Shown here: positions 32,321-41,394 of the stretch, piece by piece
Layout of the letters: the number at the start of each line of letters is the position of its first letter
Numbering within the stretch: the first letter of the stretch is position 1
Origin: Elusimicrobiota bacterium
Lineage (GTDB): Bacteria > Elusimicrobiota > Elusimicrobia > Elusimicrobiales > UBA9959
Assembly (NCBI GenBank): GCA_003482905.1
Contig: DMXM01000029.1
Span: forward strand, 1-64,000
Reading direction: 5' to 3'
Length of the DNA stretch: 64,000 nt
Made by a program: the position numbers and the translations under genes
Notes under the pieces: model-generated
Databases searched by the model: none
What the model was told of the DNA's origin: nothing
Seen by the model: the letters and a program-made list of their open reading frames with translations, nothing else

Positions 32321-33094
32321 TCAGCCCTCGGCCTGCTCTTTCGGTTTTTCCCCGAAGATGGTCTTCTCAAGGTACAGCAGGCACCGGCAATCCTGGCAGA
32401 AAGTCAGGGTGTCCGCTTTTTTTACGTCCAGGGTCTTCTGCGGCGTCAGGCTCATGTGGCAGCCCCCGCAGGACAGCTTGCCGGTGTGGGGCTCTTCGTG
32501 CGCCGCGGCCACGGCCAGGCCGCCGCGGTTGGCGCGCAGGGATTCGTACCGCTCAAGCAGGTCCGGGTTGAGGGCGGCGGCGGCGGCGGCCCTCTCGTTT
32601 TTAGCGGCGGCCAGCTTTTCCGCCGCCTCTCGGCCGGCGGCCTCCAGCACGGAGATTTCCGAATTCTTAAATTCTTCCGTCTTTTTCACTTCCGCCTGCA
32701 TCAGCCTGTCCTGAACAGCGGCCTTGTCTATCTCTTCCAGCAGCACCAGCTCCTCCGTTTCCAGGTCGTCCTTGTTCTTCTTATCGGTCTCTATTTCGGT
32801 GAGCAGGGCTTTAAAAGCGTTGTTGTCCTTCACCAGGTTCAAGTCCCGCTGGTGCTTGCGTATGCCCTCGTCGGCCTCGGCTATTTTCAGCTCGACGTTC
32901 TTTTTCTTGACCTGCAGGGCCTGGAGGGCCTCGCGCGCGGCGCCCATGGACCGTTTTTTAGCTTCAAAAACTGCGTTCAACCCGGCCACCTTAACCGGCA
33001 CGCCGGCCACGCCGGCCGCCAGCGCGTCTATGGCGGTGTCGCGCTTTTGAAGTTCAACAAGCGCCTTCGCTTCCGCGGTGTGAATAGTTTCCAT
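32321..33094 (-). CDS. Coiled-coil protein with C-terminal C4 zinc ribbon (CdsZ/HP0958-like)
   Basis: 257 residues. Two long Lys/Glu/Ala-rich coiled-coil segments (about 10-175) are followed by a zinc ribbon CGGCHMSL...FCQDCRCLLY (about 210-240) with four zinc-binding Cys. This is the widespread family of short coiled-coil zinc-ribbon proteins often encoded beside RNase HI or Nif3-type genes. The molecular role is unclear; a nucleic-acid-binding or adaptor function is suspected for relatives. Confidence 0.82.
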   Translation of the reverse strand: METIHTAEAKALVELQKRDTAIDALAAGVAGVPVKVAGLNAVFEAKKRSMGAAREALQALQVKKKNVELKIAEADEGIRKHQRDLNLVKDNNAFKALLTEIETDKKNKDDLETEELVLLEEIDKAAVQDRLMQAEVKKTEEFKNSEISVLEAAGREAAEKLAAAKNERAAAAAALNPDLLERYESLRANRGGLAVAAAHEEPHTGKLSCGGCHMSLTPQKTLDVKKADTLTFCQDCRCLLYLEKTIFGEKPKEQAEG

Positions 33095-33108
33095 TTTCCC
33101 CCATTATA

Positions 33109-33972
33109 CTAAACCGTCGTTTTTACGTTTTTCAATATGGCCATCGCGGCGCGGCTGCGGTTGAGCGTGTAAAGGTGCAGCCCGGGCGCCCCGCCTTTTA
33201 GCAGCTCCAGCGCCTGCGCGGAGGCGTACTCCACGCTGAACTTGAACATCCCGTCCTTGTCGCCCTCCCAGCGCTCTATGCCGGCCTTGAGAGCGGCCGG
33301 TACCGACACCTGCATCAGCTTGGTAAAATTCTGCATCTGCTTGTAGCCGGTTATCGGCATGAGGCCCGGCAGGATGGGCACGCTGATGCCGGCCGCCGCG
33401 GTCTTCTCCAGGAACCTGAAATAAAAAGCGTTGTCGAAGAAAAGCTGGGTTATCAGGTACTCCGCGCCGGCGTCCACCTTCTCTTTGAGCCGGGCGATGT
33501 CCGCTTCCAGGGTGGCGGCCTCCGGGTGCTTCTCCGGATAACAGGCGCCGCCCACCGCGAAGCCGCCGGCCTTTTTAAGGTCCGCTATGAGCTGCGCGGC
33601 GTGGTCGTAATCCCGGCGGCGCGCGCCGGAGTCCACGTTGTGCGGGTCGCCGCGCAGGGCCAGGACGCTGGCGATGTCCATCTTTTTCAGGCCGTCGCAG
33701 ATCTCGGCTATCTCGCCGCGCGTATGGGCCAGACAGGTCAGGTGCGCCACCACTTCCAGCCCGAACTGGGCTTTCAGCACGGCGCAGAGCGCCACGGTGC
33801 GGTACGGCGCTACGCCGCTGGAGGAATTGGTGACCGAGACGAAGTCGGGCGAGAGGGCCTTCAATTCCACCGCGGTATTGAAAAGCTTGGCCGTATCCTC
33901 CGCCGTCCTGGGCGGATAGAACTCGAAAGAGAAGACCTTGGCGCCGGTCTTTAGGCGCTGCGTCACTTTCAT
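33109..33972 (-). CDS. metF: Methylenetetrahydrofolate reductase
   Basis: Reduces 5,10-methylene-THF to 5-methyl-THF for methionine synthesis or one-carbon flow. The start ATG 33970-33972 overlaps the lepB stop as TAATG. FAD-barrel motifs: SFEFYPPRT with the catalytic Glu, VSVTNSSSG, HLTCLAHTR, ALRGDPH, GGACYPEKHPEA and TQLFFDNAFYFRF. About 287 residues, like the bacterial catalytic domain. Coupling to lepB is probably only transcriptional convenience. Confidence 0.94.
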   Translation of the reverse strand: MKVTQRLKTGAKVFSFEFYPPRTAEDTAKLFNTAVELKALSPDFVSVTNSSSGVAPYRTVALCAVLKAQFGLEVVAHLTCLAHTRGEIAEICDGLKKMDIASVLALRGDPHNVDSGARRRDYDHAAQLIADLKKAGGFAVGGACYPEKHPEAATLEADIARLKEKVDAGAEYLITQLFFDNAFYFRFLEKTAAAGISVPILPGLMPITGYKQMQNFTKLMQVSVPAALKAGIERWEGDKDGMFKFSVEYASAQALELLKGGAPGLHLYTLNRSRAAMAILKNVKTTV

Positions 33973-34970
33973 TATTCGGGGAATCCCATCCTGGACGGCG
34001 GCCAATAGGTGAACCAGGCGGAGCCTTTTATAAGCCCCTCGGGCACCGGGCCCCAGTAGCGCGAGTCGCAGGAGCGGTCGCGGTTGTCTCCCATCACCAG
34101 GTAGTGGCCGGCCGGCACCGTGACCGGGCCGAAATTGTCGCGTATGTATTCCGAAAACATCTTCCCCAGCATGCGGTTCTCCCAGAAAGCCTGGTAATCC
34201 GCGGGCGAGACTTTCCCCGCCGCTGCGGGATAGCGGCCGGCATCGAGGTACTGGGCGTAAGACTCGTCCTTGACCTGCGCGCCGTTGACAAATATCCGGC
34301 CGTCGCGGACCTCCAATTTATCTCCCGGCATGCCGATGACGCGCTTGATGAAATCCTTGCCGTACTGGCTGCCGCCGCACTGGAACTCGCGGGGGTCCCT
34401 GGACGGGAACTGGAAGACCACAATGTCGCCGCGCTCCACCTTCCTGAACCTCAAGATCTTCTTCTGCGTGTAGGGAATGCGGAAGCCGTAGATGAACTTA
34501 TTGACGAAGAGATGGTCTCCTATCAGGAAGGTGCGCTCCATGGAACCGGAGGGGATCTTGAAGGCCTGCACGAACAGGTACATCACCACCGAGGCCAGCA
34601 GCACGGCGGAGAAGACCGTCTCCGACCACTCCATGTCGCCCTTTATCGCCTGGTTCAGGCCGTCCTTTACCGCTGTTTTTTTGGCCGCACTTTTCCAGTA
34701 CGCGTAGGCCGCGCCGGCCGCGGCCGCGAAAGCCCCGTACATCAGCTGCCGGCCGCTGAACAGCACCGAGGTGACCACGTCGCCGCGGCGGTTATCCAGG
34801 CTGACGGTCAGCAGGACCATGCCCACAAAAGAGATGAGGGCTGCGAACACGGCGTGCCAGGCGCGGGAAAAGCCCGAATCCGCCCCGAACCGCCCCTTTT
34901 CCTTGAAATGGTGCGACAGAAAAAGGTGCACGCCCATCAGTATGCCTATCCAGAAAAGTTTTTCTTCCAT
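33972..34970 (-). CDS. lepB: Signal peptidase I with extra N-terminal membrane region
   Basis: Membrane protease that removes signal peptides from exported proteins. Ser143 in PSGSMERT and Lys209 in GKDFIKRVIGMPGD form the catalytic pair; box E MGDNRDRSCDSRYWG is present. Before the catalytic domain are about three hydrophobic segments (about 5-20, 38-58, 75-92) and a fourth (about 118-136) next to the active site, more than the one or two of typical LepB. With so many large secreted proteins in the window this enzyme is expected to be important. Confidence 0.93.
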   Translation of the reverse strand: MEEKLFWIGILMGVHLFLSHHFKEKGRFGADSGFSRAWHAVFAALISFVGMVLLTVSLDNRRGDVVTSVLFSGRQLMYGAFAAAAGAAYAYWKSAAKKTAVKDGLNQAIKGDMEWSETVFSAVLLASVVMYLFVQAFKIPSGSMERTFLIGDHLFVNKFIYGFRIPYTQKKILRFRKVERGDIVVFQFPSRDPREFQCGGSQYGKDFIKRVIGMPGDKLEVRDGRIFVNGAQVKDESYAQYLDAGRYPAAAGKVSPADYQAFWENRMLGKMFSEYIRDNFGPVTVPAGHYLVMGDNRDRSCDSRYWGPVPEGLIKGSAWFTYWPPSRMGFPE

Positions 34971-35049
34971 TTGTTGTTCTCCGTTTTATGCGTGGCAAAA
35001 TGCCGTTTGATCGCGGCGTGCGTAATCGTTCCGTTATCGCCGCAATCTC

Positions 35050-36858
35050 TTATTTGTCCTGGCTCATCTTCAAGAGCGACATGAAGGCTTCCTGCGGGAT
35101 CTCTACGGACCCCATCAGCTTCATCTTGCGCTTGCCTTCCTTCTGCGCCTCCAGGAGCTTTCGCTTGCGGGTGATATCTCCGCCGTAGCACTTGGCCAGC
35201 ACGTCCTTGCGCTGCGCGCCTATGGTCTCGCGGGCGATGATCTTGCCGCCCACCTGGGCCTGCACGGCTATCTCGAACATATGCCTGGGGATCAGCTCCT
35301 TGAGCTTCTCGCAGAGGATCCTGGAGTTGGCCAGCGCCTTTGTCCGGTGCGTAATGAACGAGAGTGCGTCCACGGATTCGGCGTGCAGCAGGATCTCTAT
35401 CTTCACCATGTCCGAAGAGCGGTACTCGTAAGGCTCGTAGTCAAAAGAGGCGTAGCCGCGCGACACGCTCTTCAGCCGGTCGTAGAAATCCAGGATGATC
35501 TCGGAGAGCGGGAGCAAATACTCCACGATCACGCGCGTGGTGGAGATGTATTCTATCTTGACATGCTCGCCGCGCTTCTCCTTAAGGAGGTTCATGATGC
35601 CCTCCATATAGGGCAGCGGCGCTATAATGTTCGCCATCACGTACGGCTCCATAATGTCCATCACGTCGCCGTAATGCGGAAAATCCGCCGGGTTGGTCAC
35701 CTCGATGTACTTCCCCTTCATACCCTGCTTGTCCTTGGCCTGCACCTTGTAGATAACGTTGGGGTTGGTGGCGATGATCGGGATATTAAACTCGCGCTCG
35801 ATGCGCTCGCGGATAATGTCCATGTGCAGCAGGCCCATGAAGCCCAGGCGGAAGCCGAAGCCCAGCGCTTTGGAGGTCTCGCCCTGGAAGTTGAACGAGG
35901 AATCCGTGAGGTTGAGCTTTTCGATGGCGCTCTTCAGGGCCGTGTAATCCGTAGTGTTGACCGGGTAGAAGCCGGCGAACACCACCGGGTTGACGTCCTT
36001 GTAGCCGGGCAGGGGCGCGTCAATGGCCACGCCTTTCTCGGAAATGGTGTCGCCCATCTTGATCTCGTGGATGTCGCGGATGCCGGCGATGATGTAACCC
36101 ACCTCGCCGGTCTTGATGGAACCGGCTTTTATCAGCTTGGGCGTGAGGTAGCCGACCTCTTCCACCTTGTAGCTGGTGCCCTTGGAATAGAAAGTGATGT
36201 GCTGGCCGGCCGCGATCTCCCCGTCCACCACGCGGGTGTAGATGACCACGCCCTTGTAAGTGTCGTAAAAGGAGTCGAAGACCAGCGCTTTCAGCGGCTT
36301 ATCGGGCAAGCCGCCCGGGGGCGGGATCTCCTTGATGACGCGTTCCAGCACCTCGCGCGCGCCGCGGCCGTCCTTGGCGCTGATGCGCGAGGAGTCCCTG
36401 GGGTCCTTCAGCACTTCCCAGATCTGTTCCTCGGTGGCGTCAGGGTTGGCGTGCTCCAGGTCGATCTTATTGATAACGGGGATGATGGTCAGGCCCAGAC
36501 TCTGCGCCAGGTGCGCGTGAGCCAGCGTCTGCGCCTCCACGCCCTGCGAAGCGTCCACCAGGAGTATGGCGCCCTCGCAGGCGGCCATGGCCCGGGACAC
36601 CTCGTAGGAAAAGTCCACGTGACCCGGGGTGTCTATGAGGTTAAGGATATAGTCCTCACCGGAGTCGGACTTATAGAGCATGCGCACGGCCTTGGCCTTT
36701 ATGGTGATGCCGCGCTCGCGCTCCAGCTCCATGCCGTCGAGGAACTGCTCGTGCATCTGCCGGTCCGGGACCGTATTGGTAATGTTAATGAAGCGGTCGG
36801 CCAGCGTGGATTTGCCGTGGTCGATATGCGCGATGATGGAGAAATTGCGTATGTTCAT
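35050..36858 (-). CDS. lepA: Elongation factor 4 (LepA)
   Basis: Ribosome-bound GTPase. G motifs: AHIDHGKSTL (G1), RGITIKAKA (G2), DTPGHVDF (G3), NKIDL (G4), SAKDGRG (G5, ISAKDGRGA). EF-G-like domains III and V follow, then the LepA-specific C-terminal domain with AQVGGKIIARETIGAQRKDVLAKCYGGD (in parts) and RKRKLLEAQKEGKRKMK. 602 residues, normal. It lies between lepB and ptsI on the same strand. Confidence 0.97.
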   Translation of the reverse strand: MNIRNFSIIAHIDHGKSTLADRFINITNTVPDRQMHEQFLDGMELERERGITIKAKAVRMLYKSDSGEDYILNLIDTPGHVDFSYEVSRAMAACEGAILLVDASQGVEAQTLAHAHLAQSLGLTIIPVINKIDLEHANPDATEEQIWEVLKDPRDSSRISAKDGRGAREVLERVIKEIPPPGGLPDKPLKALVFDSFYDTYKGVVIYTRVVDGEIAAGQHITFYSKGTSYKVEEVGYLTPKLIKAGSIKTGEVGYIIAGIRDIHEIKMGDTISEKGVAIDAPLPGYKDVNPVVFAGFYPVNTTDYTALKSAIEKLNLTDSSFNFQGETSKALGFGFRLGFMGLLHMDIIRERIEREFNIPIIATNPNVIYKVQAKDKQGMKGKYIEVTNPADFPHYGDVMDIMEPYVMANIIAPLPYMEGIMNLLKEKRGEHVKIEYISTTRVIVEYLLPLSEIILDFYDRLKSVSRGYASFDYEPYEYRSSDMVKIEILLHAESVDALSFITHRTKALANSRILCEKLKELIPRHMFEIAVQAQVGGKIIARETIGAQRKDVLAKCYGGDITRKRKLLEAQKEGKRKMKLMGSVEIPQEAFMSLLKMSQDK

Positions 36859-36875
36859 GTTGTAAAGCGCGGTTC

Positions 36876-38603
36876 CTATTTAATTTCCTCTTCTATCAGC
36901 CGCCGTATCTCTTCCGAGGTGGGCAGGCCCAGCGCCCGCTGGGCGATGGCGGAGAATTTCTCGAAATTCATGGAACGGACGGAGTGCTTGGAACGCAGGT
37001 ACATCTTGGCCGGCACGGACAGGATATCCACGCCCATGCCCACCAGCAGCGGGATGGCGAACGGGTCCGAAGCCATCTCACCGCAGACCGAGACCGGCTT
37101 GCCTTTTTTGTGGGAGGTCTGCACCACCAGGTTTATCAGCCGCAGCACCGCGGGGTGGAAGGGCTCGTAAAGCTCGGACACGTACTGGTTGATGCGGTCC
37201 ACGGCCAGCGTATACTGCACCAGGTCGTTGGTGCCGATGGAGACGAAGTCTATTTCGCTGAGCAGCGAGTCCAGGATGATGGCGGCCGCGGGAATCTCTA
37301 TCATGACGCCGAACTCGGGGTCCTTCTTCACCGCGAAGCCCTCTTCCGCCAGCTCGGTCTTGACGTCGGCCGCTATCTTCTTCACCGTCAGCAGCTCGTC
37401 CAAAGAGGAGAGCATGGGGATCATGATCTTTATGGTGCCCTCGGTGTTGGCCTTGTAGATGGCGCGCAGCTGGGTCTTCAGGAGCTCCGGGTACTTTATA
37501 AAAAGACGGATGCCGCGGAACCCCATGAACGGGTTGCGCTCGTCCTTAAGGCCCTTAATGCCCAGCTGCGTGGCGCGGTCGCCGCCGATGTCGGCGGTGC
37601 GGATGGTAAGCGGCATGGCCGGGGCGGCCTTCACCACCGAGGCGTAAGCCTTCAGCTGTTCCTCCTCGGTGGGGACCGAGTCCCGGTTCATATAAAGGAA
37701 TTCGGTGCGGTACAGACCCACGCCCTCGGCCTTCACCGCGGCCAGCTCCGGCGCGTCTTCGGCGGAGTCGAGGTTGGCCATCAGGCTTATCTTGTGGCCG
37801 TCGCGCGTGGTGGCCGGCAGGCCCCGCAGGCGGTGGAAGAAATGCTCCTGCTTCTGCAGCTCCTCCTTGCGGGCCTTGTACTTCTCTATTATTTCCGGCG
37901 AGGGCGAGATGATCACCATGCCCTGTTCGCCGTCCACCACCAGGGTGTCGCCGCTGACTATCTGGCGGCTGATGTCGGAAAGCCCCACCACGGCGGGAAT
38001 GCCCATGCTCTGGGCGAAAATGGCGGTATGGCTGGACTTGGAGCCCAGGTCCATGCAGAAGCCCAGCACCTTGTTGGATTCGCGGATGTGCAGCGTGTCC
38101 GACGGATAAAGGTTGTGGGCCACTATGATAACCGGCTCCTTAAGGTCCTTCAGCGAGGTCTTTTCGCTGTTGACCAGGTTGGAGATGATCTTTTTACCCA
38201 CGTCGAATACGTCATGTTTGCGCTCGTGAAAAAATTCGTCGTCTATCTTCTCGAACTGCTCCTCGGCCTTGTCCAGGATCTCCGAAAGCGCGAACTCCGC
38301 GTTTATCCGCTTGGACATGATGAGCTTCGGAACTTCCTTGGTTATCAGCGGGTCCTGCAGTATCAGGTGATGGGCGTCTATGAGCTTGGCGTGCTGACGG
38401 CCCAGCACGGTGAGGATCTTGGTGCGTATGACGTCGAGGTCCAGCTTGGTCTTGTCCAGTGCTTCTTTAAAGCGCTTAACTTCGGCCTTCAGTTTTTCCG
38501 GAGAGATTTCCTTCTGCTCGATAAGGATGTTGTCTTCCTTAACGATGTGCGCCTTGCCTATGGCTATGCCGAGGCTCGCCGCTACGCCTTTTTTTATAAG
38601 CAT
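36876..38603 (-). CDS. ptsI: Phosphoenolpyruvate-protein phosphotransferase (PTS enzyme I)
   Basis: Transfers phosphate from PEP to HPr. The N-terminal swivelling domain has the active His192 (approximately) in SKSSHTAIFAQSMGIPAVVG; the PEP-binding C-terminal barrel has RTADIGGD, LYRTEFLYM, NPFMGFRGIR, EIPAAAI, FVSIGTNDLVQY and VCGEMASD. 575 residues, normal. It follows HPr by 39 nt in a run with the mannose-type EII genes. Confidence 0.96.
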   Translation of the reverse strand: MLIKKGVAASLGIAIGKAHIVKEDNILIEQKEISPEKLKAEVKRFKEALDKTKLDLDVIRTKILTVLGRQHAKLIDAHHLILQDPLITKEVPKLIMSKRINAEFALSEILDKAEEQFEKIDDEFFHERKHDVFDVGKKIISNLVNSEKTSLKDLKEPVIIVAHNLYPSDTLHIRESNKVLGFCMDLGSKSSHTAIFAQSMGIPAVVGLSDISRQIVSGDTLVVDGEQGMVIISPSPEIIEKYKARKEELQKQEHFFHRLRGLPATTRDGHKISLMANLDSAEDAPELAAVKAEGVGLYRTEFLYMNRDSVPTEEEQLKAYASVVKAAPAMPLTIRTADIGGDRATQLGIKGLKDERNPFMGFRGIRLFIKYPELLKTQLRAIYKANTEGTIKIMIPMLSSLDELLTVKKIAADVKTELAEEGFAVKKDPEFGVMIEIPAAAIILDSLLSEIDFVSIGTNDLVQYTLAVDRINQYVSELYEPFHPAVLRLINLVVQTSHKKGKPVSVCGEMASDPFAIPLLVGMGVDILSVPAKMYLRSKHSVRSMNFEKFSAIAQRALGLPTSEEIRRLIEEEIK

Positions 38604-38642
38604 GATCCGCTCCGGGTCGAGTTCATATTATGCCGCATAAGA

Positions 38643-38909
38643 TCAATCCTCGTCGAACTTCCTGGCGAAGAGTTCCTCTATCGCCTTCACGGCCTCGGCT
38701 TCGTCCTTTCCCCTGGCCGTCACCTCTATAACGCTGCCCTTGCCGGCCGCCAGCGTCATGATGCCCATGATGCTCTTGGCGTTGACTTCCATCCCGTCCT
38801 TTATAAGCTTTATATCGCAGCCGAACCTGGACGCGGTGTTGGCGACCATGCCGGCGGGGCGGGCGTGTATCCCCAGCTCGTTTATTATGGTTATATCTCG
38901 TTTTGTCAT
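38643..38909 (-). CDS. ptsH: Phosphocarrier protein HPr
   Basis: 88 residues. His15 in GIHARPAGM accepts phosphate from enzyme I, and Ser46 in NAKSIMGIMTL is the HPr kinase target, matching the HprK encoded in the same run. Its start overlaps the end of the EIID gene by 4 nt. Confidence 0.96.
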   Translation of the reverse strand: MTKRDITIINELGIHARPAGMVANTASRFGCDIKLIKDGMEVNAKSIMGIMTLAAGKGSVIEVTARGKDEAEAVKAIEELFARKFDED

Positions 38910-39736
38910 AGGTATAGTCTGAAAGGCTCCAGTTTAAGCGCGCTGAAAAGCAGCACGGAAATTATAAGTAGCAGGCCGGCCGTGAAAAATACCGACCGGC
39001 CCAGGGCGCGCAGCACCCGGTGCAGCGCCAGCACGGCCGCCGGGAGGCCGAGCTTAAGCAGCACGTCGCCGGGGCGGCAGGACACGCAGTTAAAGACGGC
39101 CAGCAGGGCGAAAGAGAGCAGCACTATGGCCAGCGACATGGCGAACCCGGCCGCGCTGAGCAGCCTGATAAGCCGGGGCCAGTTGGCGGAGTCCAGCGCG
39201 CAGTTGTTGGCGCCGCCGCAGGCATAACCGTCAACCAGGCCCTTCCACCGGATGTACAGCGAAAAAACCGAGTAAACCGCTATGCCGGCCAGCGGCCCCG
39301 CCAGCAGCAACCCGACGGGCACGTCTTCGTTCATGCCGGTGAACAGCCAGCCGTAAAAACCGCAAGCCGCCCAAACCAGCAGGCAGATCTGGGCGGTCAT
39401 GGGCTTGAGGCGGCCCCAGAAGATCCTGTCCCCGATGGAGGCGAAGCTGGAAGCCAGCGCCTGTTTAACCCCCGGCAGGGTTTTGAGCTCCGCCCCGCCG
39501 TCTACGGCCGCGCGCTCCTCCATGCGGATGATATTGCCCAGCACGAAGGACGCCATGTAGGGCTGCGTGTTGAAGATCTGCAAATGACGCAGCAGCGCGG
39601 TTTTATACTTCTCGCGGTCCGGATAGATCTTTTCCAGCGCCGGTTGCAGGGAGAACGCAAAGCCCAGGTTCTGGAACCTTTCGTAATTCCAGCCCGCCTG
39701 TATAAAAAACGATCTTAAAAACATCGAGAACAGCAT
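38906..39736 (-). CDS. Mannose-family PTS EIID membrane component
   Basis: 276 residues. The N-terminal cytoplasmic part SFFIQAGWNYERFQNLGFAF (in pieces) and FNTQPYMASFVLGNIIRMEE match EIID of the mannose/fructose/sorbose family; about four hydrophobic segments follow (about 110-130, 140-160, 195-220, 240-270). The C-terminal half is more divergent and contains Cys residues (CGGANNC, NCVSC) unlike the usual ones. ATG at 39734-39736 or the in-frame ATG 12 nt on may be used. Confidence 0.82.
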   Translation of the reverse strand: MLFSMFLRSFFIQAGWNYERFQNLGFAFSLQPALEKIYPDREKYKTALLRHLQIFNTQPYMASFVLGNIIRMEERAAVDGGAELKTLPGVKQALASSFASIGDRIFWGRLKPMTAQICLLVWAACGFYGWLFTGMNEDVPVGLLLAGPLAGIAVYSVFSLYIRWKGLVDGYACGGANNCALDSANWPRLIRLLSAAGFAMSLAIVLLSFALLAVFNCVSCRPGDVLLKLGLPAAVLALHRVLRALGRSVFFTAGLLLIISVLLFSALKLEPFRLYL

Positions 39737-39774
39737 TTTTGTGTTCGGCCCTTCGGCCTTAAGTCTTTATCCTC

Positions 39775-40389
39775 TTAGCCCTTCTTATAGATCTGCGCCC
39801 TGAACCTGAAATACAAACCGCTGAGCCCCAGCCAGGGTATCAGCGAGTAGGCAAAATCCGCGCCCGGGTAAAGCCAGGCCAGGCCGGGGAGCAGCCCCAG
39901 CAGCGCGGCCAGCCCGGTCAGGGCCAGCACATACGCCCCCATGGCCGCGTTCTCTACCAGCATCGCCCGGGCCAGCCAGCGGCGCAGGCTGAAGTCGCCC
40001 GACGAAACCTGCGCCTCCACAAGGGTGTTCAACCGCGACCTGGAAGCCCGCAGCACCGACTCCAGCGGCGCGTAAGCCGCGCCGGCGGCTATCCCGATAA
40101 AGAAAGAGAGAGATGGCGGCAGCCCGCCGGCGGAATGGGCAAGCACGCCCACGGCGGCCGCGGCGGTACCGTTAGGCGGCACCACTCCGCCCACCGGGAT
40201 GAAATCTATATAGAGCAGCTCAAGCAGTATGCCCAGGCGCGCGCCTTCTAGCGGGCAGCCGTTCAGCCAGCCCAGCACCGGGCCCACGAAGGCCGGGCGC
40301 GAGAACAGGAACTGCCCCGCCTGCACGGCGTCCAGCCCCAGCAGACCGGCCAGCGCGGCGGAAATGAACGTTTTAAGGAGTGTTATCAC
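39775..40389 (-). CDS. Mannose-family PTS EIIC membrane component (short)
   Basis: 204 residues from a GTG start (40387-40389), with GGAGGG about 12 nt upstream; no ATG is available in frame before it. The family signature region GCPLEGARLGILLELLYIDFIPVGG (in parts) and the substrate loop PPNGTAAAAVG are present and several hydrophobic helices can be seen. Most EIIC proteins have about 260 residues, so one or two terminal helices seem to be missing. Transport capacity is therefore uncertain. Confidence 0.78.
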   Translation of the reverse strand: MITLLKTFISAALAGLLGLDAVQAGQFLFSRPAFVGPVLGWLNGCPLEGARLGILLELLYIDFIPVGGVVPPNGTAAAAVGVLAHSAGGLPPSLSFFIGIAAGAAYAPLESVLRASRSRLNTLVEAQVSSGDFSLRRWLARAMLVENAAMGAYVLALTGLAALLGLLPGLAWLYPGADFAYSLIPWLGLSGLYFRFRAQIYKKG

Positions 40390-40477
40390 AGCGGCCCGCC
40401 CTCCGGCGCGAAAGAAAAAGCGCCGCGGAAAAGCGTTTGCGGCAGGCCGTCGTGCTGGTTTATCATCATTTTGACCA

Positions 40478-40954
40478 TCAAGCTATGGCTTCCATCAGGT
40501 CCAGGGGGCTGTCGGACGGCACGCCCCTGCCCTCTATAACTATCCCCGCCGAAGACAGGGTCTTAAGGGCCGCGCAGTCGGCCTCGTTCAAAAAAATGGC
40601 TTTGCCTATGGAAAGGTTCTTGCCGGCCGAGTAATGCATGCCGCCGATATTGAGCGAAGGGAATTTTACGCCCTTCCCCGCCAGGGCGACCGCTTCGGAC
40701 AGCCCGGGCAGCAGCAGCAGCACCTTGCGCGGCGACTTCACCGCCTCCGGCAGGTAAGCCGCGGCCTCTTCCACCGTCATTATCTTAAGGTCCACGTCTT
40801 CCGGGGTGGCGAAGCGCATGATGGCGCGGCGCATCTCGTCGCCGGCGATCTCGTCCGACACCACGGCCAGTTCCTCGGCGCGCAGGTGCGGCACCCAGCC
40901 TTCCACCACCTGGCCGTGCACCAGCCTGTCGTCGACCCTGTAAAGAATTATCAT
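40478..40954 (-). CDS. Mannose-family PTS EIIB component
   Basis: 158 residues. His13 in RVDDRLVHGQVVEGW is the phosphorylation site. The Rossmann-like fold segments LAVVSDEIAGDEMRR and LNIGGMHYSAG match the family. It starts 4 nt after the EIIA gene, and 88 bp separate it from EIIC. Confidence 0.92.
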   Translation of the reverse strand: MIILYRVDDRLVHGQVVEGWVPHLRAEELAVVSDEIAGDEMRRAIMRFATPEDVDLKIMTVEEAAAYLPEAVKSPRKVLLLLPGLSEAVALAGKGVKFPSLNIGGMHYSAGKNLSIGKAIFLNEADCAALKTLSSAGIVIEGRGVPSDSPLDLMEAIA

Positions 40955-40958
40955 AGTT

Positions 40959-41366
40959 TCACTTTTTCATCAGGAGGCTCTTGACCTCGCAGATGGCTTT
41001 GCGGCCATCCTCGATGATCTTGGCCGTGAGGCGGTCGAAGTCGAGCGTTGCCCTGTACGCAAAGGCGGAGGTCATCATGTTTATGTTCACGCCGCAGATG
41101 ACGGCGCACTTAGAGATGTCCTTGGCCAGCGGCAGCACCACGTTCATGGGCGTGCCACCAGGCATGTCTATTAGAAATATCAGCCCGTCTTCGGAGCGCA
41201 TCTCGTCGATAGCCCTGGCAGCGCAGTCTTTGACGCGCTCCAGCGTCATGCGCGCCGATATCGACACGTTCTTGAGGCCCGCGGCCTGCACGCCCACTAT
41301 CCCCTCGGCGGCCTCTATAAGATAAGCCCCGAACTCCCCGTGCGTGATCACGATTATGTTGATCAT
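40959..41366 (-). CDS. Mannose-family PTS EIIA component
   Basis: 135 residues from MINIIVITHG (the longer start adds five unsupported residues). His9 in VITHGEFG is the site phosphorylated by HPr; the LIDMPGGTPMNV loop and GVNINMM segment are family features. In bacteria with HprK and RapZ nearby such EIIA proteins can be regulatory as well as transport components. Confidence 0.92.
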   Translation of the reverse strand: MINIIVITHGEFGAYLIEAAEGIVGVQAAGLKNVSISARMTLERVKDCAARAIDEMRSEDGLIFLIDMPGGTPMNVVLPLAKDISKCAVICGVNINMMTSAFAYRATLDFDRLTAKIIEDGRKAICEVKSLLMKK

Positions 41367-41394
41367 AATATTCCAGTGCAACGCGCGGCGCGCG

